Shown: positions 11,952 to 22,223 of the stretch, piece by piece
How the letters are laid out: every line of letters starts with the position of its first letter
How positions within the stretch are numbered: position 1 is the first letter of the stretch
Source of the DNA: Selaginella moellendorffii
Lineage: Eukaryota; Streptophyta; Lycopodiopsida; Selaginellales; Selaginellaceae
Length of the DNA: 64,000 bases
Reading direction: 5' to 3'
Assembly (NCBI RefSeq): GCF_000143415.4
Contig: NW_003314339.1
Span: 747,155-811,154 of the forward strand
Made by a program: the position numbers and the translations under genes
Notes under the pieces: model-generated
What the model was told of the DNA's origin: nothing
Databases searched by the model: none
Seen by the model: only the letters and a program-made list of their open reading frames with translations

Positions 11952-12843
11952 GCCTTTAGGTGCTCTAGCCATGGGCTTAGAGCGAGGTTTCGTTGAGCCA
12001 CGATAGGTATCCAAGTAGGTAGTGCCACCCACACTTGGACTGGGAGCATCGGCCAGTTGATCTCCCAGGGGAACTAGAGCCGGCTCTTGAACACTTCACC
12101 AAGCTACCCCGCTTGTCGGTCCGTGTTCACTCTAGTCTTGGACTTCCCAGTGGGCAGCTCATCACCCAACACTGGGTCCGGCCTTCCTGGGCCAAACTGG
12201 CCTTTCCTGGCCAAACCGGCTCCACTGCAGTCCTCCCCCCCACTATACTTTTGGAGCTCACCAAACCCCCCAGGGTCTAGGAGATGAACGCTTTGGGCTT
12301 TCACCCTCTCAGACTATCTCGGGTCCATCTCGGGGTCCATCTCGGACTCCATCTCGGGTCCATCTCGGACTCTATCTCAGGTCCATCTCGGACTCCATCT
12401 TGAACTCCATCTCGGGTCCATCTCGGACTCCATCTCGGGTCCATCTCGGGTCCATCTCGGACTCCATCTCGGGTCCATCTTGGACTCCATCTCGGACTCC
12501 ATCTCGAGTCCATCTTGGGTCCATCTCGGACTCCATCTCAGGTCCATTTCGGGTCCATCTCGGACTCCATTTCGGGTCCGTTTCGGACTCAATCTCGGAT
12601 CCATCTCGGACATTTCCACGTGTCATGTGTTAGTCCTTTTTGGGTCCCTTTTTGGAGCCTCGCTTATGGCTCGCTTTGTGCTCATTCCTCAAGCACTTTG
12701 TTAGGGGTTCCACTCCCGCTCTCGACCTTTCAAGGCAGAGCTTTTAGTCCAAACGTGTTACGCTCGTTTGCCTTTCGCTTCAGCCACTACCACGTGGCAC
12801 CCCTCCGGCTCTACTTTGGGGCCTAGGGATTTTGTGTCTCACA

Positions 12844-13285
12844 CGGACATATCGGGTGCCCGACATGTCCGGGGCCGGATATATCGGGGCCTGGACATGT
12901 CTGGGTGCCTGATATGTCCGGGGCCCGACATATCGGGTGCCCGACATGTTCGGGGCAGGATATATTGGGGCCCGGACATGTCCGGGGCCCGACGTATCGG
13001 GTGCCCGACATGTCCGGGGCCCGATATATCTGGGGCCCGGACATGTCTGTGGCCCGACGTATCGGGTGCCCGACATGTCCGGGGCCCGATATATCTAGGG
13101 CCCGACATATCGGGTGCCTGACATATCCGGGGCCCGACATGTCTGGGGCCAGATATGTCGGGGCCCAGATATGTCTGGGTGCCCGACATTTCCGGGGCCG
13201 GACATGTCCGGGGCCCGATATATCTGGGGCCAGACATATCGGGTGCCCGACATATCTAGGGCCCGACATATCCAGGGCCTAAGGT
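12844..13285. repeat. 16-17-bp satellite with internal palindromes
   Basis: About 27 head-to-tail units of consensus GAYATRTCNGGGKSCC plus C or G. Each unit contains near-palindromic GACATGTC or GATATATC and adjacent GGGCCC-like cores. ORFs through it on both strands are by-products of the repeat. It forms the right flank of LARD-A. Confidence 0.9.
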
Positions 13286-13289
13286 ATGC

Positions 13290-13412
13290 CACATGGCATA
13301 CAAGTGCAGAAGAGGTACCTTCCAATGTCATGTCACGTGGCATGCAACCTCAAAGGTGCCACCTCTCCAAGGGTTTGTCACGTGGCATGCAACCTCCAAG
13401 ATGCCACCTTTC
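13290..13412. repeat. CACGTG-containing 42/84-bp satellite, left fragment
   Basis: The part of the satellite continued at 62682, split by LARD-1. Units contain GTCACGTGGCATGCAACCTC and CAAGATGCCACCTTTC. The CTTTC at 13408-13412 is the left copy of the LARD-1 TSD. Confidence 0.85.
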
Positions 13413-15139
13413 TGTAAGCGACTAATTTTTCCATTTTACTTTAGTCACTTAACTGCACCTCCGACCACTTGGAGGAGTCTCATTCACAACCTCCATAAGT
13501 CCTAGTTAGGACTTGGGGCTTGCCAGCCCTGAGAATGGCATCCATGCCACTCAACCTTTGCACTTAGTCCAAGTGCTCCATGTGTCCGATCCCATGACCG
13601 ACACCCCAAGGTACCACCGACATACCAGCCCGTTACGCTAGGCCATGCCCATTCACCTTGGTCACACCGGTGGTCTAACGCCACCTGGATCATAATCCCG
13701 TCTCTCAAAGACTGGGCCGTCCGTCCATGAGCGATCATCCCAGATCTACTCCTTAGCATCCTTAGGATGCCCGCAGACATGGGGAATAGCCTTCCCCAAC
13801 AACTCTTTTCCAATCCCCACCAAGTCCCTTTTAGTCTATGGCCGTGTTCGCCAACACTGCCACTGGATCAAGGCCCGCAGGCTTGACCGCTAAGTCCCAC
13901 TATCCTTTGGGACTTCCTCACCATGTGACCGTATCCTTGGTCACTGCATTAGAGGCCTACTCCTCTTCCCTTTCAACGTTTGGGACTTTGGGACAACATT
14001 TCGGAACACCGTGGCCTTTCGCAAGCCTCATGGGTACTCTCCCCGCCTTTCGCCTTTATGTGCTCTAGCCATGGGCTTAGAGCGAGGTTCCGTTGAGCCA
14101 CGACAGGTATCCAAGTAGGTAGTGCCACTCACACTTGGACTGGGAGCATCGGCCAGTCGATCTCCCGGGGAAACTAGAGCCAGCTCTTGAACACTTCACC
14201 AAGCTACCCCGCTTGTCGGTCCGTGTTCACTCTAGTTTTGGACTTCCCAGTGGGCAGCTCATCACCCAACACTGGGTCCGGCCTTCCTGGGCCAAACTGG
14301 CCTTTCCTGACCAAACTGGCTCCACTGCAGTCCTCCCCCCACTATACTTTTGGAGCTCACCAAACCCCCCAGGGTCTGGGAGACGAACGCTTTGGGCTTT
14401 CACCCTCTCAGACTCGAACTTGGACTCGGATTCGGACTCGGACTCGGACTCGGACTCGGACTCGGATTTGGACTCGGACTCGGACTCGGACTCGGACTCG
14501 GACTCGGGCTCGGGCTCGGGCTCGGTCTCAGCCTCGGCCTCGGTCTTGGTCTCAGTCCCGATCTCGGTCTTGGTCTTGGTCCCGGTCTTGGTCCCGGTCT
14601 CGGTCTCGACTTCGGACTCCATCTCGGGTCCATCTCGGACTCCATCTCGGACTCCATCTCGGGTCCATCTCGGACTCCATCTCGGACTCCATCTCGGGTC
14701 CATCTCGGACTCCATCTCGGACTCCATCTCGGGTCCATCTGGGGTCCATCTCGGACTCCATCTCGGGTCCATTTCGGGTCCATCTCGGACTCCATCTCGG
14801 GTCCGTCTCGGACTCAATCTCAGATCCATCTCGGTCCACCTTGGACTCCACCTCGGACTCCACTTCGGACTCCACATCGGACTCCAACTCGGGTCCATCT
14901 CAGACACTTTCACGTGTCATGTGTTAGTCCTTTTTTGGGTCCCCTTTTTGGAGCTTCGCTTATGGCTCGCTTTGTGCTCATTCCTCAAGCACTTTGTTAG
15001 GGGTTCCACTCCCGCTCTCAACCTTTCAAGGCGGAGCTTTTAGTCCAAACGTGTTACGCTCGTTTGGCTTTCGCTTCGGCCACTACCACGTGGTGCCCCT
15101 CCGGCTCTACTTTGGGGCCTAGGGATTTTGTGTCTCACA
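13413..15139 (-). repeat. LARD-1 3' LTR
   Basis: 1,727-bp type 1 LTR, + strand TGTAAGCGAC to TGTCTCACA. The GAGTCC-type array lies at about 14412-14905 and the conserved core at about 14335-14412. Confidence 0.9.
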
Positions 15140-17310
15140 ATTCCACCACCCATAGATGAAGTTCGATGTCCTCATCGAACGGTAAACCCTTTCATAAAGT
15201 AACACCCTTATGTGTTACCATTTCCATCCTTGGCACCCAGCCAATATCTGTCTATGGTTTGACATCAAAGGCTCACCATGCCTTGTCCATCCTCTAAGGA
15301 GCATAGCCTCTCCAACTTAGAGGCTCATTTGACCACTTGTGGTGGTTCTCTCCTTTTATTGGTTTAGTTCTCACTAAACTTGTTAAAGACACCTTCTCTA
15401 ACTCGATCCCACTACTCGTTCTCAAGTGGTCTCACTTTCCAGCACTATAACCCTTGCATTTTGGAACTTTTAATTCTGACTTCTCGAAGTCAATTTCCTA
15501 GGTGTCTCCGACACCTTGCATTGCACATATTGTGCAACTCCACTTCCTCATCCTAAGAAGTTCTCCACTTGAGGGCACCATCATCCTCTGTTCGATTTCA
15601 TGCCACCTTTGGGCACGGAGTTCCAGTTATCATATTGTGTGCTAGGGCTGTCCATGGCCCTATCTTTTGGCTACTTTGCTGCTCCCTCACCGTGAGTTTT
15701 ACTTCGCCAAATTAGAGCACTTAGGAATCCATTCTTGGAAGTTCCCTTCCTTTCCCACAAGCCGTTAGCATCAAAAACATTAGTGTTCCTTGGCTAACTT
15801 TGCCATTTGGATCCCTTTCATTAAATTCTATGGCCCAAACTTGGCCACTAGTCCTTTGCTCCTATCCTTGATTGTTGCACCCAACAACATAGGATCGCTA
15901 ACTCCATTTTTGAGGTATCCTTTCGGTTCCATAGCAAAGACTCTTCTTTGCCAAGTCCGGAGGACGTTCACCTCTAGTACGTCTCTTTAGCATCTTCTGC
16001 TATGGGCTCTATCCACGGCCCAACTTCGTGACCCTCCCATGGGTCTCTTATAGAGACTACTTTCCTTGGACACACTATGCCATCGCACGGACATAGTTTA
16101 TTTCCCTTAGGTGCTCTTCCCACTTGGTCATCATGACTAAGCCACACCACTTTAAATAGTTCAATTTCAACATTTTGAACCAGGAACTTCATTCCTTAGC
16201 CAACCAAGGACCTTGTCCTTATTTGGCCATACGATCACCTAGTGATCTCACCTTGGCACCTTAATAGAGTTGCCAAGAGGTACTTGGTCTTCTAGACCTT
16301 CAAATTGTTGACTATAACCCCGGGGGCATCCCCCACACTTGGCGGTGCACCCAAGCCAACCCTTACGGCCAAGGGTTCATAGCAACTGAGATTAAGTGTC
16401 CCCATCTCACTCACCACGTCCTTGGTGCCACTTGCACCAAAGCATTCAAGTTAGATATGCCGAGCTTTCACACTAAGCAATCTAATCGTGCATCATGACT
16501 CCGAGGCATCCCTCGCTTGGCGGTGTGCCCAAACCAATCTCCACACTGAGAGTCCATGACCACCGAAATATGAGTATCCTTATATTCCAAACCATCACCA
16601 CGCCCTAGTGATTTGGGACTCGAACCCAAGCACTAGAGGGTTGGGACTCGAACCCAACCTCCGTATATGCATCTACGGACGGCATCACCCAGGATGCCTG
16701 GCGTGCGGTGCACCAACTTATACTCAAAGCGCGCTATAGATCACAGCTTAGGAACCTAGTTCCTCCCCACTGCCAAGTCCTCTCACTTGACAAGCCTGTG
16801 ATCATGCATGGACTCCTCCATGCTTGGCCCCATGGCCCACCCCTTTTGAAGTTATCACCTTCAACTAGGGTATTTGTTCCCCTGACTTGCCAATCTCGCT
16901 TTGGCAAGTCCTCCGACCACTGTAACATGGTTCCTGCACAAGCGTGAAAGCCCTTGATCATCGACTTTCATTCAAAGCCCTCTCTTTGAACACTCGGGAA
17001 CTATTTCCCTAACCTTGATAGCCTTACCTCATGGCCAGCTTCAAGACCACGCTTCTGCTGCGCCACTCTGATTTTGCGCGTTCCTTGAACCATTTACGCT
17101 TGGCCTTTCTAGGTACTAAGCTACCTAGAATCTTCTTTGCGAACCTTGAAGGAATTTTGTCCCTTAGCTTGCTAAAGCCTCCCTTTTTGCAAACTTTCCA
17201 ATTGCCATATAGTCTAACATGGACAATTCCATATTTTAGACTCTCGGTTGTTAGCGGCAACACCCTCGAGCCCCCACTTGATTCTCCACTCCCAGTTGGC
17301 ATAACCAACC
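15140..17310 (-). mobile_element. LARD-1 internal region, 3' segment, non-coding
   Basis: Starts with the polypurine-tract complement. No retroviral domain is recognised. Around 16600-16690 (minus strand) there is a GGTTGGGTTCGAGTCCCAAC arm preceded by an inverted repeat, related to the tRNA-like block in the gypsy elements. Ends with CAACC (17306-17310), the gypsy-A TSD. Confidence 0.75.
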
Positions 17311-18470
17311 TGTAAGGAACCAACTCGCCGAGGTGTCGCAGGCTAAAGGAACCCCGAAAGCATGACCAAAATGACAAAGAGTTCATCGGATGGGACCAAG
17401 TCGAGGATCGAGTCCAAGACCGACTCTAGGACCGAGTTCAAGATAGAGTCCGGAATCGAGTCCGAGACCGACTCGGGGACCGAGTTCGAGTCCGAGTTCG
17501 AGACCGAGTTCGAGACGGAGTCCGAGATCCAAAATCGGGTCCGAGACCGAGTCCGAGGTCGAGTCCGAGGTCGGGTCCAAGATCGGGTTCGAGATCGAGT
17601 CCGAGATCGAGTCCGAGACCGAATCCGAAGTCGGATCTGAAATCGGGTCCGAGATCGAGCCAGAGATTAAGTCCAAATACTAATACGGGTCAAAGGGTGA
17701 AAGCCCAAAGCGTGTGTCTCCCAGAGGGGGGGGGGGGCTGCAGGGGGTTCCAAAAGTATAGTAGGGATAGTGAGGTCCAGGAACCAGTTTAGAAGGGACT
17801 CTCCAGTGGGGCTCCCAAACTGACTTGAGGTTGGGACTGGGACCGAGGGGCCTTGGGTGGGAGTGAGCATGGACTTGGTTGGTGCCGGAGGGGCCATCCA
17901 AGGAAGTGCTCAAGAGCAGCTCCCACTCCCGAAAGGGAAACCGATTGCGGTGCTCCCGGCTCATGTGGAGTGGTGCCCCACTTGAGTACCATGCGGCTCA
18001 TTGGTCCTCGCCCTTCCTAGGGGCTTGGGCCTTCCTTCGGCATGGAAGTGGGGGGGGTAAAGGTACCCATACCGGGCCGCTAGGCCACGGTGTTTTGCCC
18101 CGGTGTCCCGAAGCAAGTGTTGCACTCAAGACTTGGGATTTAGAGGGTCCCATGATCAAGTCTTGTGGTACCAAGGGAAGTTAGGAACCTGAAAGCTTGG
18201 TGTGCTTGGCTGCTTGTGCTTGCGGGGAGTGTAGCCGAACCTTAAGTCCAGTCTAAGCCGGGGAGGGGGATTGGGAGAGAGTGGGAATCCGTGGATGGTG
18301 GCTAACACTCCGTTGCTCGTGCAGTGAGTAGCTGAAAGCAAGTAGGACCAAGTAGGAGCTGGTACTATAGGCGAGAACCTTGGCGAGGAAACTTGGCAAA
18401 AGCCAAGGCAGTGTCGGACGGATAGACGAGGTGAGCTAGCAAATTGGAAAGGAAAAATTTGTGGCTTACA
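17311..18470 (+). repeat. Gypsy-A 5' LTR (type 2)
   Basis: 1,160 bp, TGTAAGGAACCAACTCGCCG to GTGGCTTACA. A GAGTCC/GAGATC hexamer array (about 17400-17670) precedes the core shared with type 1 LTRs (about 17695-17770), including CCAAAAGTATAGTAGGG, which probably includes the promoter. Confidence 0.92.
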
Positions 18471-18473
18471 ATT

Positions 18474-18486
18474 TGGTATCGGAGCC
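18474..18486 (+). other. Primer-binding site of gypsy-A
   Basis: TGGTATCGGAGCC, complementary to the 3' end of initiator Met-tRNA with one mismatch to the usual TGGTATCAGAGCC, three bases after the LTR. Confidence 0.9.
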
Positions 18487-18529
18487 TTTTCCTCAGTTCT
18501 AGCGAAGGATAGAGGCGGATTGCTGGGAG

Positions 18530-19925
18530 ATGGCAAGGGCAGGGCGTAAGCGAACCCAGGCGGAGACGGAACCTCCGCCAGAGCTAGAGCCTCCGGTTGA
18601 ACAAGAGGCTATGGATGAGGAATCCTTGCACGAGGAGGACTCCAGTGAGGAAACTTCCAAACAGGAGTCCGGTGGCGAGGTTCGGTCATCCAAGGCTTGA
18701 TTGGACGTGCTAGAAGGACAGTTGGCACAGACCAATGCCCTGCTGGAGACTCTCGTACGCAAGTTAAAGCGTGACGAGAAGCGAAAGAAAAAGCGAAAGA
18801 CTGCGGATGCTGGCAGCGCAGAAGGTGCGGACCCTTCGGCAGGGACTGAGGCAAAACCAGACAAGGTCGAACAGACCGAAGTGGAATCAGTCCCTCAGGC
18901 AGTTCCCAAGTACAAACCAAAGCCCCCACCGGTGTTCAAGGGAGTGAACGACTATAAGGTTGTGGAGGATTGGTTTTACGATATGGAGAACTACTTCCAA
19001 GCGTTGCGGTTACCGAGCTTGGAGAAGGTCCTATGTGCAAAACCATACTTGGCAGATAATGCCAAGTCTTGGTGGAGAACAACGGAGGCCAACGAAGGAC
19101 CGGTGGCCACCTGGGACATGATGAAGGCGAGAATCCGCGCAACATACGTTCCTCCGAATGCCACTCTGCATCTGAGAGATGAGCTGAGTAGGCTGAAGCA
19201 AACTGGAACCATCCAGGAATATGTGCATGGGTTCATGGCAAAGAGGATACTTGTCACGGACATGGGGGATATGGATGCGTTCCATGCCTTTATATCAGGT
19301 TTGCAAACCTGGGCTCGCGGTGAGGTGATGCGCTGGAACCCGACCAACTACAAGGAAGCGTTGGATGCGGCCATCAAGGTGCATTTCAACGATAACCTGC
19401 GAAAGGGGAACACGACGGGGTCGGGATCCACGTTTAGCAAAGGGGCCAAACCAAGGGGAACGTATAGCAAGGGGAAATTCAAGAAGAGTTTTTCTAAGAA
19501 TGAGTCCTCGGGGTTCCGGAAAGGCAAATCCAGTGGCCAGCGAGCGAGTACGTGGGGGAGTCAAGCGAAAAAAGACAAACCCACGGATAAGAAGGTCAAG
19601 TTGTATAGCAGCGTGGGAAACAACGTATGCTACAACTGCGGCGAAGCGGGACACTTCTCGAGGGAATGTCCCTACCCGAAGAAGGCCAGAGCCAATATGG
19701 GCATCAAGTCGGGTGAAGTCCAAACTGAGGTATGTGATCCAGTCCCTAACTCAAAGTTACTCATTACACGAGCAACTTTGGTAGAGAGTCGTTCGCGACA
19801 TCTACTAGCCCTCCGAGGGAAGCTCGGAGGTAGCTTTGTTAATATCCTTATTGACACGGGTGCTTCGGATAATTTTGTGGCTGCAGACATAGTCCAGCAA
19901 GCCGAACTAACGGTGCAGCGGCTAG
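18530..19925 (+). pseudogene. gag: Gypsy-A gag and start of protease
   Basis: The ATG at 18530 (MARAGRKR...) opens a gag with an acidic, coiled N-terminal region, then a Ty3-type capsid region (DWFYDMENYF, WWRTTEA, DELSRLKQTGTIQEYV). A Lys-rich linker follows, then one CCHC zinc knuckle (CYNCGEAGHFSREC). The retropepsin active site DTGAS is at about 19855. A TGA at 18697-18699 replaces the CGA found in gypsy-B. Transposon copy 2 interrupts the protease just after TVQRL, and the frame resumes at 32928. Gag packages element RNA and protease matures the polyprotein; this copy cannot make either intact. Confidence 0.9.
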
Positions 19926-19949
19926 AAGCTCTATTTCGTTAAAGTGGGA
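19926..19949 (+). repeat. Left terminal inverted repeat, copy 2
   Basis: AAGCTCTATTTCGTTAAAGT followed by GGGA; perfect match to the complement of 32900-32923. Confidence 0.92.
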
Positions 19950-20585
19950 TTTATTCAGTAAAATGGGACTAGGTACAAATTTTCAAGTATTTGAAAATGA
20001 CGTGAAATTATATGTTTTTTGTCCAGGGGCTAGACATATCTGGGGCATGGTGACTAGCGCGGTGACTTTATGTCCAGACTGTGTCCATCTGGTTGTATAA
20101 TAAATCTCATTGTCAAGGTGAACAAGCCGAATCTAAAGCTAAAGAAGAGCGATGGCATGCGCGCACACACTATTTGTTTGTTCATTGAGCGTGTGGTGAG
20201 CTTTCCAAGATGAATGTCATTCCTATTAGCCAGACATATAACTTAATGGTGAGAACATTTAGATATTATTCAATGTTATCTTTTTCTAACGAATCTAATT
20301 GTGAAGGTGTAGCAAGAGGCATTGCTAGTCTGGAGAAGTCATTTAACTCATTTGACCCTTAGTGTATTTTCATTAAACTAAATAACATTCATATTATTAA
20401 GGAATTTCTCTAGTACCTTTTTTTTACGACATAGAGGCTTGCATTTCTTTCAAAGGTGATTTAGTAAAAGGCCTGAGGGCACATGCCATTCTATTTCTCA
20501 GACCGGTATTAAGATATACTAGTGCAAAGGGAAAAAGGTATTTGGTGATCAAGTAAATGGCATGAGGGCACACGCCATTATAAGC
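19950..20585. other. Transposon left terminal region (copy 2), non-coding
   Basis: AT-rich. It holds palindromic motif copies at 20152-20173, 20469-20490 and 20557-20578, and a segment near 20117 resembling a 3'-terminal exon (AAGGTGAACAAGCCGAATCT) that repeats at 21361-21411 and 21488-21525. No convincing gene. The equivalent is 53852-54487 in copy 3. Confidence 0.6.
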
Positions 20586-20843
20586 CTAAGCGCTAGTGGA
20601 CACCTCCTTTTTGGTACTCTCAGCGGTACTATCATCCTTCTCCGGGTCAGTTGTTTTGCTTTGGATTGTTGTCTCTGACGTTACTGGGGCGTTCTCGATA
20701 GTTGTTAATGTTGCCGTTTGTTCAGAAAAATGATCACCTGGAGTATAGTACGGGGAGTTTGGAAGACTTATATATTCTACATCTTCACGTATCTCCTTGT
20801 CCGTCTCCTTTTCTGCCTCACTTACAGATTTTGTGCTTGCCAT
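20586..20843 (-). CDS. Small acidic Ser/Thr-rich ORF of the transposon (copy 2)
   Basis: 85 codons from ATG (MASTKSVSEAEKETD...) to TAG/TAA, nearly identical to 53594-53851 in copy 3. The product is acidic, rich in Ser, Thr, Glu and Lys, with no recognised domain, signal peptide or membrane segment. It lies downstream of the transposase on the same strand. A splice acceptor-like TTTTAG stands shortly upstream of the ATG, so it may be an exon rather than a whole gene. One copy pair is too little evidence for selection on the protein. Confidence 0.4.
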   Translation of the reverse strand: MASTKSVSEAEKETDKEIREDVEYISLPNSPYYTPGDHFSEQTATLTTIENAPVTSETTIQSKTTDPEKDDSTAESTKKEVSTSA

Positions 20844-21590
20844 GAGAATGCTCTTCACCCTAAAATATGGAGTTCGTTGTGTTATAAAAGGAAACCAACA
20901 CACACGCTGCAAGGGAATGATGGTACATAAAGCACGTAAGCCCACAATATGGGTTTATGTGCCATTAATATGGGCCACACGCCATATTATTAGATTTATG
21001 CACGTGTGATTGGTAAATGCATATGTCACATCATCTTTGTTTTACCTCACACACTATATCAGGCCTAATGAACCATATCACATGTGCGCACATGCTATAT
21101 ATATGGAGAAGTATTATGCAAGGATAGAAAAATTCAATGCATGATTGTGGAGAGCAATGGCATGAAGCCACATGCTAAATAACATTTTAGAGAAAGAATT
21201 AAAATAAAAACATGCAAACAGTACTAAGTGGACCAAGACTTAGAAGTGCACAATTGAATGAGGTATTTCTAATAAATATTTCACTCACCTCATATAGGAA
21301 TGGCTACCACTCTCAAATGGCGTATTGCCTCATGCCATCACCTCGCAATTTGTTATAACAATCCGATGAATTCATATTCAGCTTGTTCACCTTAAACTTT
21401 AAGTAAGATTTGCTAGAACAACTAAGAATTTATACTTGTTATTTGTATCATCTCACCTAGGAATGGCGTAAGGCCACATGCCATCACGCCTCCTCTGATT
21501 CAGATTCGGATTGTTCACCTTGAAATAAAATACATTAGAAACTTAGTAAAGGAATATTCATGAATCTCACCTTGAACCCGGGTTATGAAT

Positions 21591-22037
21591 TGTAAGCGAC
21601 TATATTTTCCATTCTACTTTAGTCACTTAACCACACCTCTGACCACTTGGAGGAGTCTCATTCACAACCTCCATAAGTCCAATCCAGGACTTGGGACTTG
21701 CTAGCCCCGAGAATGGCATCCATGCCACTCAACATTTGCACTTGGTCCAAGTGCTCCACGTGTCCGATCCCATGACCGACACTCAAAGGTACCACCGACA
21801 TAGCAGCCCGTTACGCTAAGGCTATGCCCAATCACCTTTGCCACACTGGTAGTCCAATACCACTTGCATCACCGACATAGCAGCCCGTTACGCTAAGGCT
21901 ATGCCCAATCACCTTTGCCACACTGGTAGTCCAATACCACTTGCATCACCGACATAGCAGCCCGTTACGCTAAGGCTATGCCCAATCACCTTTGCCACAC
22001 TGGTAGTCCAATACCACTTGCATCACCGTCTTGGCTC
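21591..22037 (-). mobile_element. Type 1 LTR fragment with 77-bp triplication
   Basis: Starts TGTAAGCGAC like other type 1 LTRs but stops abruptly at 22037, where transposase coding sequence begins. A 77-bp unit is tandemly tripled (21794-22024). Left of it the transposon resumes at the equivalent of 53277 in copy 3, so an LTR inserted in the 3' part of the transposase gene and a deletion then removed the rest of the LTR and about 2.6 kb of the gene. Confidence 0.85.
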
Positions 22038-22223
22038 TCCAACTCCAATATCATCCCAGCCCAATTCTTGATTAGCAACCGCATCTCTTGGATCGACAAC
22101 TGTGGCTAAGCCCTCAGCTACCACCTCCCCCTCGGGGTTGTTTAGAAACACCTTTGCCTGAATCCATGTAGCACGGTTCTTAAGATCCACGGAAGGAACA
22201 TGCGTCGCACTTGCGGAAGCCAT
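22038..22223 (-). pseudogene. Transposase remnant (copy 2, N-terminal piece)
   Basis: Begins ATGGCTTCCGC just after a TTTCAG splice acceptor and encodes VPSVDLKN, WIQAKVFLNN and GWDDIGV, as in copy 3. It lacks about 80 residues present near the copy 3 start, the first of two related GxxVAxG-type repeats. The remainder, including the DDE-like core, was deleted together with the adjacent LTR. Confidence 0.8.

Larger units (their letters stand above)
3936..12843 (-). mobile_element. LARD-A, non-autonomous LTR element (minus orientation, left part outside window)
   Basis: In + strand order: 3' LTR remnant (3936-5331, cut by transposon copy 1), internal region (5332-7766), primer-binding site (7752-7763) and 5' LTR (7767-12843, enlarged by two nested solo LTRs). 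Compared with LARD-1 the internal region starts at the equivalent of 16754, so about 1.6 kb next to the 3' LTR, including the polypurine tract, is missing. No gag or pol is recognisable. Its right flank begins CGGAC, the expected TSD, in the 16-bp satellite. Confidence 0.75.
7767..12843 (-). repeat. LARD-A 5' LTR, interrupted by nested LTRs
   Basis: Type 1 LTR, minus orientation: + strand TGTAAGCAACTAATTTTTCG at the left, TGTCTCACA at the right. It is split after 8411 by a plus-oriented solo LTR (8412-11951, TSD GCCTT) and resumes at 11952. Its own length would be about 1.5 kb. Its hexamer/12-mer array lies at about 12310-12615. Confidence 0.85.

Noticed and set aside
12768-13282. Overlapping ORFs on both strands in the 16-bp satellite
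   Set aside because: All frames are open because of the repeat, and the peptides are direct translations of the satellite unit.
12844-13285. Possible CRISPR-like array
   Set aside because: Units are contiguous without unique spacers, and the context is a eukaryotic repeat region.
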